Assembly: GCF_014649695.1 (NCBI RefSeq)
Contig: NZ_BMTN01000028.1
Span: 1-64,000 of the forward strand
Length of the DNA stretch: 64,000 bases
Origin: Streptomyces kurssanovii
GTDB lineage: Bacteria; Actinomycetota; Actinomycetes; Streptomycetales; Streptomycetaceae
Direction of reading: 5' to 3'
Shown here: piece after piece, positions 26,043 through 34,612 of the stretch
Layout of the letters: every line of letters begins with the position of its first letter
Numbering within the stretch: position 1 is the first letter of the stretch
Position numbers and translations under genes: made by a program
The notes under the pieces: generated by a model
The model's database searches: none
Seen by the model: the letters and a program-made list of their open reading frames with translations, nothing else
What the model was told of the DNA's origin: nothing

Positions 26043-26318
26043 CCGATGGCCGCCTTACCAGCCGACACGAACGGCGGCCAGCCGCTCATCGGTACGGGCC
26101 GGGTCACCCTCCTCCGTACCGGTGGCGGTGCCGGATTCGGTACCTACGCGCTGCTCTACACCACCCGGCCGGTGCCCGGCGGGGGAGTGGAGGCGATCTC
26201 GCTGCCCGATCTTTCGCCTCTGGGAGAGCACACAGCGCACCTGATCCACCTACATGCCAGGTACCTCACCTACAGCATTGCCCAGTTGATCGCCTCAGCG
26301 CGGTCCAGAGGAGGAGAT

Positions 26319-27365
26319 ATGGGAGTGGCCAGTCGCCACGAGCAAGACGCGAATGATGATCGAGCGCATGCCCGCCGGCTGTGCCGGCGCGGTCACGTCA
26401 TTGAGGGCGACAACGAGTACGTCTCGCCTGACGGCACTCGCCGGGAGTGCCGGGCATGCATTGCACACCGGAGTCGGGAAGCCCGTCGGCGGAAGGTTGA
26501 GCGTGAGGGCCGCATCCCGCGAGGACCACACGGCCGGATCCCTGACGGCCAGCCGAAGAGTCAGCGTACGCAGTTTCGCGAGCGAGCACGTCGGGGCGAG
26601 ACCCAGCCGGTCTTTCGGTATCCATGGAACGAGAACTTCTTCGACTCCTGGTCTGACGATGTGGCGTGGCTCCTCGGGATCATCTGGTCGGACGGACACC
26701 TTGACCGGGGGAACCGGGTCAGTGTCTCCGCCAAGGACCGCGACCTGATCGAGGTGATTGCACGCCTCATCTCGCAGGCAAACGGCGTGCGTCCCAAGAA
26801 CGGTGGTCGGCACTGGTCGATCGGATTTACCTCGCCGCACGCGGCCGGGCTGCTGCGTTCCCTCGGACTGATGCCAGCCAAGAGCCACATCATCGCCTGG
26901 CCCGTCAAGCTCCCTCAGGCGTACGAAGCCGCCTTCGTCCGGGGACTACTCGACGGCGACGGCAGCGTCCTTCTGTCGAAGCGGAGACCAGGACAGCAAC
27001 GTCCGGACCTGCGCGTCAGCCTCTGCTCCGCATCCGAAGAGCTGACCAGAGGCTTCCTGGACTGGTGCGCGCGAAACGGGCTGAGGGTCCAGCACTACAC
27101 CCGGGGCGGCGTCCACACCGCCCTCATCCTGCGGCAAGCCTCACTGCGGGCGCTGCACACACTGCTCTACCCGATGCCGGACGTTCCCTGTCTTGCTCGA
27201 AAGCGCGAGACGTACGACGCCTGGATGGCGACTCCGCGCGCGCCAGCAGGCCGGCCACGCGCCGACTCTCAGACACCTCGCTCGAAGTCGGCCGGGGCAC
27301 TGCCTCACGAGAGCGAGCCCGAGCTCGCCGCTCACCCATCCCCAAGCACGGAGGTCTACCCCTGA
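26319..27365 (+). CDS. LAGLIDADG homing endonuclease
   Basis: 348 residues from ATG 26319, which has the strong site GAGGAGGAG just upstream. The longer frame from 26046 adds 91 residues of unclear character. An N-terminal zinc finger-like motif CRRGHVIEGDNEYVSPDGTR with CRAC is typical of such nucleases. Two dodecapeptides follow, WLLGIIWSDGHLDRG and FVRGLLDGDGSVLL, supplying the two catalytic acidic residues. No splice-competent intein or intron sequence is evident around it, so it looks free-standing. It is a selfish element inserted after the Lsr2-like gene, and its stop overlaps the ATG at 27365. Confidence 0.85.
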   Translation: MGVASRHEQDANDDRAHARRLCRRGHVIEGDNEYVSPDGTRRECRACIAHRSREARRRKVEREGRIPRGPHGRIPDGQPKSQRTQFRERARRGETQPVFRYPWNENFFDSWSDDVAWLLGIIWSDGHLDRGNRVSVSAKDRDLIEVIARLISQANGVRPKNGGRHWSIGFTSPHAAGLLRSLGLMPAKSHIIAWPVKLPQAYEAAFVRGLLDGDGSVLLSKRRPGQQRPDLRVSLCSASEELTRGFLDWCARNGLRVQHYTRGGVHTALILRQASLRALHTLLYPMPDVPCLARKRETYDAWMATPRAPAGRPRADSQTPRSKSAGALPHESEPELAAHPSPSTEVYP

Positions 27366-27740
27366 TGGCCCGCATCACCGCCACCATCAAACCCGTCCAC
27401 GCCGACGGGACCGTCTGCACCCACAAGGTCACCACCACCGGCAAGCCCAAGGAAGCCGGCTGGCACGGGCCGGAGCGCCTACCGCGCCACCTGCTCCGCC
27501 TGCCCCTGGACCGAGCAGAGCACCACGAAGGCCGCGCTGGAGTACGTCCGCGACACCCACCTGCGGGGAATCGCAGACCAGCTGATGCTCCCAGCTCCAG
27601 CCGCGTCGACGCATCTCTGTATCGAGCGCCGCTGGAGGTCTCACCACGGTGGGCAGGGCGACAAGCTCGGCGACAGCCGCTTTCGGTCAACGGCCGGTGG
27701 GCGAGGGCGTGAACAGGTATCGGCACATGGAGGACTCTAG
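27365..27740 (+). pseudogene. Small hypothetical protein, frameshifted
   Basis: From ATG 27365 the frame reads ARITATIKPVHADGTVCTHK and KEAGWHG. The coding frame then shifts by one, reading AYRATCSACPWTEQSTTKAA and LEYVRDTHLRGIADQL. The shift lies at GGGCCGG near 27470 and is mended by removing one C. CSAC suggests a zinc site. The open frame after about 27590 runs into an unrelated reverse-strand remnant, so the original end was probably there. Confidence 0.55.
27566..27726 (-). pseudogene. Broken partial copy of the gene at 60.6-61.2 kb
   Basis: The reverse strand begins PIPVHALAHRPLT and, after a shift of frame, has EMRRRGWSWEHQL. The intact gene at 60570-61238 starts PIPVHALAHRPLTAEAVAEL and has LEVQKRGWAWEDL. 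DNA of the first 75 bases is highly similar between the two (27652-27726 versus about 61166-61240), with two extra T bases here. Only the 5' part is present. Confidence 0.6.
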
Positions 27741-27973
27741 AAGTGCCGCTGCCACACTCAACGCCCGGACCACGCTGTGCCTCTCAGCCGGAGCGGAGTG
27801 GGCCAGAGGCGGGCCGAGCTGCGGTCTCCCTGGGTCACCGGCTTTGTGTGAGGCTCGCCGCCTGCAAGCCGAGTCCGGCGTCTCCTATGCCGCGGCACTG
27901 CGGCACATTTGCGATCAGTCACCTCCAGCCATCGGCGCCCCCGGGCAGCCGGTAGCGGGCGCCGTCGTCGTAG

Positions 27974-28456
27974 TCATCCCACGGCCGGGTCGGCGAGACG
28001 GCCACGCTTGCCGCTGTGTGGATGGGCGGCTGCTGCTGTGAGAACGGCGACTAGTAGGTGGAGGTGCTCTTTTGGTACCTGGTAGTTGCCGCGCGAGGGG
28101 GTGGTGAGCCAGCCAGCGCCGACGAGCAAGCGCAGGTGGTGGTAGACCTGCCCAGTGGTTCCCATGTCGGTCAGTGCGGATAACTCACTGGCCTTGGTGA
28201 CGCCCTCTAGGCAGGCCTTCAGGATGCGGAGGCGCACTGGGTGGGCGAGGGCGCCGAGGCGACCAGCCAGGACGGTGGGCTCAGTGTCTGTCAAGACCGC
28301 TCTAGCGAGCTGGTCCGGGTCGTCTCGGGCGGCTGTTGCCGCCTCTGGCCGGTGGTCGCGCTGGGAGGGCTGGCTTTGCTCCAAGAGTGTGGCTAAGCAT
28401 GCCTCCAAATGCGTTACACGTTCGGTCAGTTCTGAGTTTGAAGCGACGTCAACCAT
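27974..28456 (-). CDS. ArsR-type winged-helix regulator
   Basis: 160 residues from ATG 28456; an open frame continues to 28612 without coding character. A coiled N-terminus (ELTERVTHLEACLATLLEQS) precedes a winged helix LGALAHPVRLRILKACLEGV, ALTDMGTTGQVYHHLRLLVG and GWLTTPSRGNYQV. Cysteine metal ligands typical of metal sensors are missing from the recognition helix, so it may sense something else. It is divergent from the linaridin cluster and is a candidate regulator of it. Confidence 0.7.
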   Translation of the reverse strand: MVDVASNSELTERVTHLEACLATLLEQSQPSQRDHRPEAATAARDDPDQLARAVLTDTEPTVLAGRLGALAHPVRLRILKACLEGVTKASELSALTDMGTTGQVYHHLRLLVGAGWLTTPSRGNYQVPKEHLHLLVAVLTAAAAHPHSGKRGRLADPAVG

Positions 28457-28881
28457 GGCCCAAGGATAGTTGCGGTCGGGATCCTGTTTACGGCGGTCTT
28501 CGCTCTGTGCGGGGTCTCCAGGCGCCCGCGCTGCGACGGTGGGCTCGTATTGAGGGACACAAGGAGAAGTTGTCCAATGTTGGCCTTCTTCCGGTGCGCT
28601 GCCCGTGATCATTTACCGGACGCGAGTATTCCGTCTCGATGCGGCCGCAGCGTCAGAGATATCGTCATCGGCGTGGCTGAATAGGGAGCATCGAAAATTC
28701 GCCAGATGGACCGAAGCGACCCGACTGTCCGCCGCGCCTGTGGGCGAACCTGGCTTGATTCTAATCGGTGAATGATTGGCGCAGATCCTTCTGTACACGC
28801 CATTGAGACCTGGGATGAGGTGTTGTGAGCCTTGTTCCGTGAAGGCGCTCTTGATGCCAGTGTGATGAGGGGGAGATCAGC

Positions 28882-29211
28882 GTGGGGCGTCCCCCAGCGC
28901 TTCCGGTGGATATGAAGATGTCGGTTGTCCTGAAGGTCATCTCAGGCGACGAAACCGCTTCCGCAGCCGCTGAGCGGGTCGGCGTCTCGGTCCAAGCCGT
29001 ATCAAAGTGGAAGCATCGCTTCCTGGAAGCCGGCCGCCTCGGTCTTGCGAGTGAGGTGGTCTCACGCGATTCGGCGCGTGAAGCGGAGATGGCTCAGGAG
29101 ATCCATGCCCTGAAGCAGGCGCTGGGTGAGCTGTACCTGGAGACGCAGCACTTGCGGCGCAGAGTGCGCCCTCCGGGCGGCATGCCTGCGGGCAAGTCGT
29201 CAACTAACTGA
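28882..29211 (+). CDS. Transposase-type helix-turn-helix protein
   Basis: 109 residues from GTG 28882 after AGGGGGAG. SAAAERVGVSVQAVSKWKHR is a helix-turn-helix like those of IS3 OrfA and related transposases, followed by a coiled coil (MAQEIHALKQALGELYLETQ). No catalytic OrfB partner follows. Instead, the linaridin genes begin 64 bases later in the same direction. It could be a domesticated regulator or an IS remnant. Confidence 0.55.
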   Translation: MGRPPALPVDMKMSVVLKVISGDETASAAAERVGVSVQAVSKWKHRFLEAGRLGLASEVVSRDSAREAEMAQEIHALKQALGELYLETQHLRRRVRPPGGMPAGKSSTN

Positions 29212-29275
29212 TTAATTACCTCCGAAAGCGTGTGCTAGAAATTCTTCGACGGGTGATCGGCCGGACGGGGGATGC

Positions 29276-30232
29276 GTGCACGCCATCGAAAGACAATTCA
29301 TTCTCGGCTTCACCGCGCTGGCCGCTGTTGGGGTCGCAGCCGGAACAGTGGTGCGGAAGACTCGAGAGCGAGAGCGGAAAAGGCTATATGCCACTCATGT
29401 CCGTGCAGATGGAAGCCCGGTAGAGATAGAGTTCTTCACACCCCCTCAAGCGAAGGCTGCTGTCTTCTTCGAGAACGGCCTTGGCATGCCCCATGAAACG
29501 TGGAGCTGGGTGTGCGACAATCTCCCCGAAGATATCGCATATGTTCGCTACAACAGGCCTGGTTATGGCCGCAGCGCAGCGGCTGAAAACCACACCATCG
29601 CCGAGGGTTTCACTCTCGTCGATGAGTTATGTGACACATACGTTCCCAATCTTCCGCTGACTATGGTTGGCCATTCGATCGGCGGCTATCTCGTCGCCGC
29701 ATACGCGGCCTCCCGTGCCGACACTCGCCCTTTCGAAAAGCTAGTGCTCGTAGATTCAACCAACATAGATCAGCTGCACAATGTGCGCAACGCCGGCTAC
29801 GATCAGTGGACCCGTCAGGGGCTTTTAATGGAGCGATTTTGGGCCTTCAGTGGCCTCACGGCAATCAGCCGGTCCGAGAAGCGCTCTGAATACAGTGCTG
29901 CAGTGGAAGCGTCCCGGCGCGGATTCTCTACTAGCCCGGGCACCTGGCTGACCGCGTATCGCGAGTATCGGGCTGCGCTCGCCTTCCCACCCCTCGGGAA
30001 AGTGCAGGTTCCAGTCGATGTCGTGACGGCTCGGACTGCGCTCAGCGGAACGGCTCATGACGACGGGCAAGCCGAACTATTAAAAATATCCGACATCTCG
30101 CAGCACCATTTCCTCGACGGTGCAGATCATATGCGCATTCTTTCTGACCCATCTCATGCGGGGCAGATCGCCACGTTGATAGCTTGGGCAGATGCCTCCC
30201 ATCTGCCTGAAGTCTTGGAAGGCGCATCGTGA
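29276..30232 (+). CDS. Membrane-anchored alpha/beta hydrolase of linaridin cluster (LinH-like)
   Basis: 318 residues. An N-terminal membrane helix (FILGFTALAAVGVAAGTVV) is followed by an alpha/beta hydrolase fold. The nucleophile elbow is VGHSIGGYL, an oxyanion turn is ENGLGMP, and the candidate histidine lies in DGADHMRIL. Linaridin pathways such as cypemycin require an unusual hydrolase-like protein together with a membrane protein for the early core modifications. The GTGA overlap at 30229 links it to the next gene. The biochemical reaction of this family is not established. Confidence 0.75.
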   Translation: MHAIERQFILGFTALAAVGVAAGTVVRKTRERERKRLYATHVRADGSPVEIEFFTPPQAKAAVFFENGLGMPHETWSWVCDNLPEDIAYVRYNRPGYGRSAAAENHTIAEGFTLVDELCDTYVPNLPLTMVGHSIGGYLVAAYAASRADTRPFEKLVLVDSTNIDQLHNVRNAGYDQWTRQGLLMERFWAFSGLTAISRSEKRSEYSAAVEASRRGFSTSPGTWLTAYREYRAALAFPPLGKVQVPVDVVTARTALSGTAHDDGQAELLKISDISQHHFLDGADHMRILSDPSHAGQIATLIAWADASHLPEVLEGAS

Positions 30233-30774
30233 AACGAGAAGAGGTAAAGGTCGGCTTGGTCACGACCGGGCTTGCCGTATGGCTCATAGCTACCGCGGCA
30301 TGCCAGCTTCCGGATCAGCGTTTCGATGCTCTCCTGCGACGTGGTCGACTCCGGATACCGACTCCGAACTGGCGATTCTTCGGGCCAAACCCTGGAACCA
30401 CAGACACACATCTGCTGTATCGGGATATCGGTGCCGACGGGCCGTCGGACTGGAAAGAGGTCCCGGTCGGCGAAGATCGTCCGTGGCATTCACTTGCATG
30501 GAATGCGCGAAATCGTGCGCCGAAGGCTCTTTTCGATGCCGCCCAGATGACGCTCGCTGTTGCGGCTGACACTGCTGGTGACCTGGAGGTGGTATCGCTG
30601 AGCCCAGCGTACATATACCTGGTTCGCTACTTGCGCCGGCACCTGGAACACGCAGGGGAAACCTCTGCCATCCAGTTCCTCTTGGTGGAGTCCAAGCGGA
30701 CCTCTGCTCACGATCGGGCCATCACTCCCGTGTTTGCTTCGCAGCAGATTCCTCTTTCCGTCGCCGCCTGTTAG
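30229..30774 (+). CDS. SdpA-like membrane-associated protein of linaridin cluster
   Basis: 181 residues, start GTG 30229 overlapping the hydrolase stop. One N-terminal membrane segment (VGLVTTGLAVWLIATAAC) and then PNWRFFGPNPGTTDTHLLYR, which from memory resembles the SdpA family that works with the HTTM protein SdpB in making peptide toxins. It ends in a cysteine (SVAAC). The neighbour at 31242 is an HTTM protein, so the SdpA/SdpB-type pair is present. The assignment rests on one motif and on context. Confidence 0.6.
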   Translation: MKREEVKVGLVTTGLAVWLIATAACQLPDQRFDALLRRGRLRIPTPNWRFFGPNPGTTDTHLLYRDIGADGPSDWKEVPVGEDRPWHSLAWNARNRAPKALFDAAQMTLAVAADTAGDLEVVSLSPAYIYLVRYLRRHLEHAGETSAIQFLLVESKRTSAHDRAITPVFASQQIPLSVAAC

Positions 30775-30879
30775 GGCAACAGCGACTCGACCGGAAGCAA
30801 TGCATTCACCCCTTATGTAGAGTGAATGTGTGGCCTCCGGCCGAGCGGCTGGGGATCCACGAGTAGTTTGGAGAATGTT

Positions 30880-31071
30880 GTGAGTGTTGTGGCGGAGTTC
30901 ATGAACTCCCAGGGCGTTGACGTCCAGCCCGGTTTCCAGGTGGCGACGTCCGACGGCAACGCGGCTCCGGTCATGGCCACACCGGTCGCAGCGATCGCCG
31001 CGAGCGGCATCATAGGCTGCGCTGGTGCCGTCCGGGCCGCTGCCCGATTCACGGCCAACAGGGACAAGTAG
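30880..31071 (+). CDS. Linaridin precursor peptide
   Basis: 63 residues from GTG 30880, six bases after GGAG. The leader (about 1-32) has DVQPGFQVATSDGNAAPVM. PVMATP matches the PxxxTP motif that marks linaridin precursors, and cypemycin is cut in a comparable PAM/ATP context. The predicted core is about 31 residues: ATPVAAIAASGIIGCAGAVR, then AAARFTANRDK. It has two Thr and one Ser available for dehydration, an N-terminal Ala suited to alpha-N-methylation, and a single internal Cys. Unlike cypemycin it has no C-terminal Cys. It lies between the SdpA-like and HTTM genes. Confidence 0.8.
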   Translation: MSVVAEFMNSQGVDVQPGFQVATSDGNAAPVMATPVAAIAASGIIGCAGAVRAAARFTANRDK

Positions 31072-31089
31072 TCCCTTCATCGGCATACG

Positions 31090-31118
31090 GGCACGGCGCG
31101 CCGCTGGCGCGCCGTGCC
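31090..31118 (+). terminator. Hairpin after precursor gene
   Basis: A perfect 13-bp stem, GGCACGGCGCGCC with GGCGCGCCGTGCC, closes a GCT loop, followed by TTCGTC. Precursor peptide genes often end with such a partial terminator, which gives more precursor than enzyme transcript. Confidence 0.75.
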
Positions 31119-31144
31119 TTCGTCGCCGAATGCCAGCTCCGCTG

Positions 31145-31171
31145 TTTTCTGATGTCTAAGTAATCAGAAAA
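31145..31171. promoter_or_regulatory. AT-rich inverted repeat upstream of HTTM gene
   Basis: TTTTCTGAT (31145-31153) and ATCAGAAAA (31163-31171) are perfect inverted repeats nine bases apart, in otherwise GC-rich DNA. A regulator site or a second promoter for the downstream enzyme genes is likely. The bound protein is unknown. Confidence 0.5.
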
Positions 31172-31241
31172 TTCCGGGTTGACCCGCGAGCACCGATGAG
31201 TTTCAGTGTACGAAATAGGGAGTAGGGAGAATTGCGTCCTG

Positions 31242-32066
31242 ATGTTGCGCCACGTATCACCTGAGGTTGCTACAAGGAGGTTGGCGTCTCTGGGGACGTT
31301 GGTCTCTTCGATCGAAATGCTCAGCCAGGCTTCCCGGTTGAAACGGGATGAACTCCTTGGAACTCAGATCGAGGTTTCGCACCCTGGTCTGGCGAAGAGG
31401 TTTCCACGTCTCGTTGCGGCGATGAGCTCCAAAGAGGCGGCTGTCGCGTTATATGGCGTGCAAGCGGTGGCATCGGCTGCGACGCTGATATGGCCGAAGA
31501 ACCGAACCGTCAAAATTGTCGGCGGATCCGCGTTGGCAGCCGTCGGAGCACTGGACCGATTGCGGAGTGTCTACGGCGGAGACGGCGCTGACCAGCTGCA
31601 GCAGGTTATTAATCTAACGCTGGCCTCGACAGCCACTTTCAAGGACCCCGAGGAAGGTCTGGAAGTCGCAATGCGGGCCCTGGCGATCGAGGCGGCGATT
31701 GCGTATTTCGCTTCGGGTGTGGTGAAACTGGTCTCGCCGGTCTGGCTCAAGGGAGAAGCGTTTGGGGCGATCATCGGAACCCAGACTTATGGGGACAAGC
31801 GACTGTACTCTCTCGTCACCAAGCACCCGGTACTAGGCAAACTGGTGTCCTGGGGGACGGTCTTGGCCGAAGTGGGATTCCCGCTGGTTTTCGTGCTGCC
31901 CAAGCCGCTCGCGCGTGCATATGTGGGAATGATGGGCTCATTCCATGTCGGCATCGGGCAGTTCATGGGTTTGAACCGTTTCGTGTTGGCGTTCGGCGCC
32001 ACACATCCGGCTCTGCTCCACGTCATCGAGCAGCGATCAAGTGGCAGGGAGCTTCCGGCCCCTTGA
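31242..32066 (+). CDS. HTTM/SdpB-like membrane protein of linaridin cluster (LinL-like)
   Basis: 274 residues from ATG 31242 (a GTG at 31206 is possible). Several membrane helices. IAYFASGVVKLVSPVWLKGE, VLAEVGFPLVFVLPKPL and GSFHVGIGQFMGLNRFVLAF follow the HTTM (horizontally transferred transmembrane) pattern shared by SdpB and vitamin K-dependent carboxylases. Linaridin clusters carry a membrane protein required for core dehydration. Together with the SdpA-like gene it likely forms the membrane maturation complex. The function is inferred from the cluster. Confidence 0.7.
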   Translation: MLRHVSPEVATRRLASLGTLVSSIEMLSQASRLKRDELLGTQIEVSHPGLAKRFPRLVAAMSSKEAAVALYGVQAVASAATLIWPKNRTVKIVGGSALAAVGALDRLRSVYGGDGADQLQQVINLTLASTATFKDPEEGLEVAMRALAIEAAIAYFASGVVKLVSPVWLKGEAFGAIIGTQTYGDKRLYSLVTKHPVLGKLVSWGTVLAEVGFPLVFVLPKPLARAYVGMMGSFHVGIGQFMGLNRFVLAFGATHPALLHVIEQRSSGRELPAP

Positions 32067-32117
32067 GGAGGGATGGCCGAGCTCTTAGGGAACGTGGGGA
32101 AGTGAGGGGAGAGTTGC

Positions 32118-32885
32118 ATGAGCCGGGACGGGATCGACAGCAGCGGCTATGGGCGTGAATTCGCCGACTGGTACGACCGGATGTTTCCTGATGACGGCCT
32201 CGCCGACCTGACGGCGAAGGCGCTGGCGTCAATGCTGCCCGACGGTGCACGGGGGGCACTCGAATTGGGGGTAGGCACCGGACGGGTCGCTATCCCGCTG
32301 TCACGCTTCACTCGCGTCGTAGGAGTTGACTCCGCCCCGGAGATGATCGAGGTCTTCGGCGAGGCCATCGCCCAGACGTCAGCGGATGCCGAGAGTGTCC
32401 TCGCGGACATGCGCTCTTTCAGCCGCGCCGAGCAGTACCCCCTGGTGTACTGCATCTGCGGTTCGCTCTCTCTCGTGACTGACCCTGATGACCAGCAGAC
32501 GGTCATCAGACTGGCCGCCGAGCACGTAGCGCCCGGCGGCACTCTCGTCGTCGAGACGCACAACAAGCCCGCGGTGCTCGCCTTCCATGACGGCCAGCCC
32601 CGTATCACCTACTTCGTTCCGTATCCCGAGCCCGGCACCGGCCTGCAGACTCACTCGACACTCATCCCCGGTACCGACCTGTGGCAGTGCTCGCACATCT
32701 GGTTCGAAAGCGACGGAACTTCCCGCGTCGGAACCGAAGTAACTCGCCTCACCAGCCCCGACGAGGTCGACGCCTACGCAGCGAACGCGGGACTCACCCC
32801 TGCCGCGCGCTGGGCAGACTGGCACCGGGCCCCCTACAGCGAGCAGGCCGGCACCTATATCTGCGCCTACAAGCGAGACGCATGA
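32118..32885 (+). CDS. SAM-dependent methyltransferase of linaridin cluster (CypM-like role)
   Basis: 255 residues. Motif I is ALELGVGTGRVAIPLSRF, the SAM-binding glycine loop, followed by VVGVDSAPEMIEVF and a LVYCICGSLSLV strand. Class I methyltransferase fold. In cypemycin CypM adds two methyl groups to the N-terminal alanine, and here the predicted core also starts with Ala after leader removal. AGGGGAGAG lies before the ATG at 32118. The stop overlaps the ABC transporter ATG. Confidence 0.75.
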   Translation: MSRDGIDSSGYGREFADWYDRMFPDDGLADLTAKALASMLPDGARGALELGVGTGRVAIPLSRFTRVVGVDSAPEMIEVFGEAIAQTSADAESVLADMRSFSRAEQYPLVYCICGSLSLVTDPDDQQTVIRLAAEHVAPGGTLVVETHNKPAVLAFHDGQPRITYFVPYPEPGTGLQTHSTLIPGTDLWQCSHIWFESDGTSRVGTEVTRLTSPDEVDAYAANAGLTPAARWADWHRAPYSEQAGTYICAYKRDA

Positions 32886-34612
32886 ACCTCCCCGCCATGA
32901 TCCGTGGCAATCGGTCACTTCTCATCGCAGCCGCAGCCGCCGGCCTGCTCGGCACGGCAGCCTCGCTGGCACAACCGCTTGTCATCGGACAGCTGATCAA
33001 GGCAGCCGCGGCCGACCAATCCCTGACCGGTCCCATCGCCGCAGCAGGCGCTCTCTTCTGCGCCGACGCCGTCCTCGCAGCCCTGGAGGCCTACCTCGTG
33101 GGCCGGGCCGGCGAAGGCATCGTCTTCAACATCCGCCGCGCCCTCACCGACCGTGTGCTGCGCTCGAGCATCCCAGCGTTCCGTCAGCTCGACCACGGAG
33201 ACGTATTCACCCGCTTGGTGACCGACACTTCCCTCGCCCGTGTCGCCCTCGCCCAGTCGCTGTCGCAGCTCATCACCTCAACCGTCATGGTCATCGGCTG
33301 CCTGACCCTGATGGCCTGGACCGATCTCCAGCTGCTGCTCCTCACCCTGGCAAGTCTGGGATGCGCCAGCGGACTGTCGCTCGTGCTGGCACGCCGCATC
33401 CGTCTGGCGGCAGTGACCAACCGCAAGGACACCAGCGCCTTCGGTTCAGGCATCCAGAGGGTTCTGGGAGCCCTGACCACGGTGAAAGCAGCACGGGCTG
33501 AACAACGCGAACAACAGCGCCTCGCCGGCCTCGCCAACGAGGCACGCCGCTCCGGCGTTCGCGTCAACGCCTTGGCAGCGATGCTGACGCCCGCCATCAA
33601 CGTCGGGACCCAAATCTCGCTGACCGTGGTGATCGGCTGGGGAATGACCAGGGTCGCCACCGGCGCCCTGCCACTGTCTGACCTGACCACGTTCGTGATG
33701 TATCTGTTCTACGTGGTGGCCCCCCTCGTCGCCCTCTTCTTGGCCATCGCCGACCTACAACAGGGCCGAGCGGCCATCAGCCGCCTGCGCGAGCTCGACT
33801 CCCTAGATACGGAAGAGGACACGGACACGCCCCCACAACATCCGCTGAAGGATGACCTCAGAAGCCCTGCACTGGAGTTCGACGGCGTCTCGTTCTCCTA
33901 TCCCCGCCAACCGGTGCTCTCCAGCACGTCCTTCACCGTTCCAGCACGCGGGATTACCGCAATCGTCGGCCCGTCCGGGGCCGGCAAGACCACGCTCTTC
34001 CAACTGATCGAGCGATTCGAGCAGCCCCAGCACGGAACGGTGCGCCTGAACGGCAACAACATCCAGGACATCCCTCTGGACCGACTGCGCAAGGTCATCG
34101 CATATGTGGAACAGGACCACGCGCTCATGCGTGGAACCCTCCGCGAGAACATCACCTATGCCTGCCCCGACGCCACCGACGAGGAGATCGCGCACGCCCT
34201 GGACCAGGTCGGCCTCACCCAGGAACTCGCAGACCTGCCCGACGGACTCGAGACCCCCCTCGGCGAGCGGGGCGGCGGACTGTCCGGCGGCCAGCGTCAG
34301 CGAATCGCTGTCGCCCGCGCCCTGCTGGCCAAGCCCCGCATTGTGCTTCTGGACGAAGCCACCGCACACCTCGACGCCAAGGCAGAGGCAGCACTCGGCA
34401 AGACAATCCGGGAAATAGCCCAGCACTGCTCAGTGATCACGATCGCGCACCGCCTCTCCACGGTCGTGGGAGCAGACCAGATCATCGTCCTCGAATCAGG
34501 CAGCGTCCGAGCTGTGGGAACCCACGCCGCTCTGCTGCAGCACGACAGCCTGTATCAGCACCTGGCGGCCCAGCAGTTCAAGGCCAACGCACTTGTCGGA
34601 GACCCCGCATGA
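32882..34612 (+). CDS. ABC exporter, fused membrane and ATPase domains
   Basis: 576 residues from ATG 32882, overlapping the methyltransferase stop. Residues 1-310 form a type I exporter membrane domain with about six helices. The ATPase has Walker A GPSGAGKTTL, signature LSGGQRQRIA, Walker B RIVLLDEATA and H-loop IAHRLS. A half-transporter that would act as a homodimer. No N-terminal C39 peptidase domain, so leader removal is done elsewhere. Expected to export the mature linaridin and give self-protection. ATGA overlap with the oxidoreductase gene. Confidence 0.85.
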   Translation: MNLPAMIRGNRSLLIAAAAAGLLGTAASLAQPLVIGQLIKAAAADQSLTGPIAAAGALFCADAVLAALEAYLVGRAGEGIVFNIRRALTDRVLRSSIPAFRQLDHGDVFTRLVTDTSLARVALAQSLSQLITSTVMVIGCLTLMAWTDLQLLLLTLASLGCASGLSLVLARRIRLAAVTNRKDTSAFGSGIQRVLGALTTVKAARAEQREQQRLAGLANEARRSGVRVNALAAMLTPAINVGTQISLTVVIGWGMTRVATGALPLSDLTTFVMYLFYVVAPLVALFLAIADLQQGRAAISRLRELDSLDTEEDTDTPPQHPLKDDLRSPALEFDGVSFSYPRQPVLSSTSFTVPARGITAIVGPSGAGKTTLFQLIERFEQPQHGTVRLNGNNIQDIPLDRLRKVIAYVEQDHALMRGTLRENITYACPDATDEEIAHALDQVGLTQELADLPDGLETPLGERGGGLSGGQRQRIAVARALLAKPRIVLLDEATAHLDAKAEAALGKTIREIAQHCSVITIAHRLSTVVGADQIIVLESGSVRAVGTHAALLQHDSLYQHLAAQQFKANALVGDPA

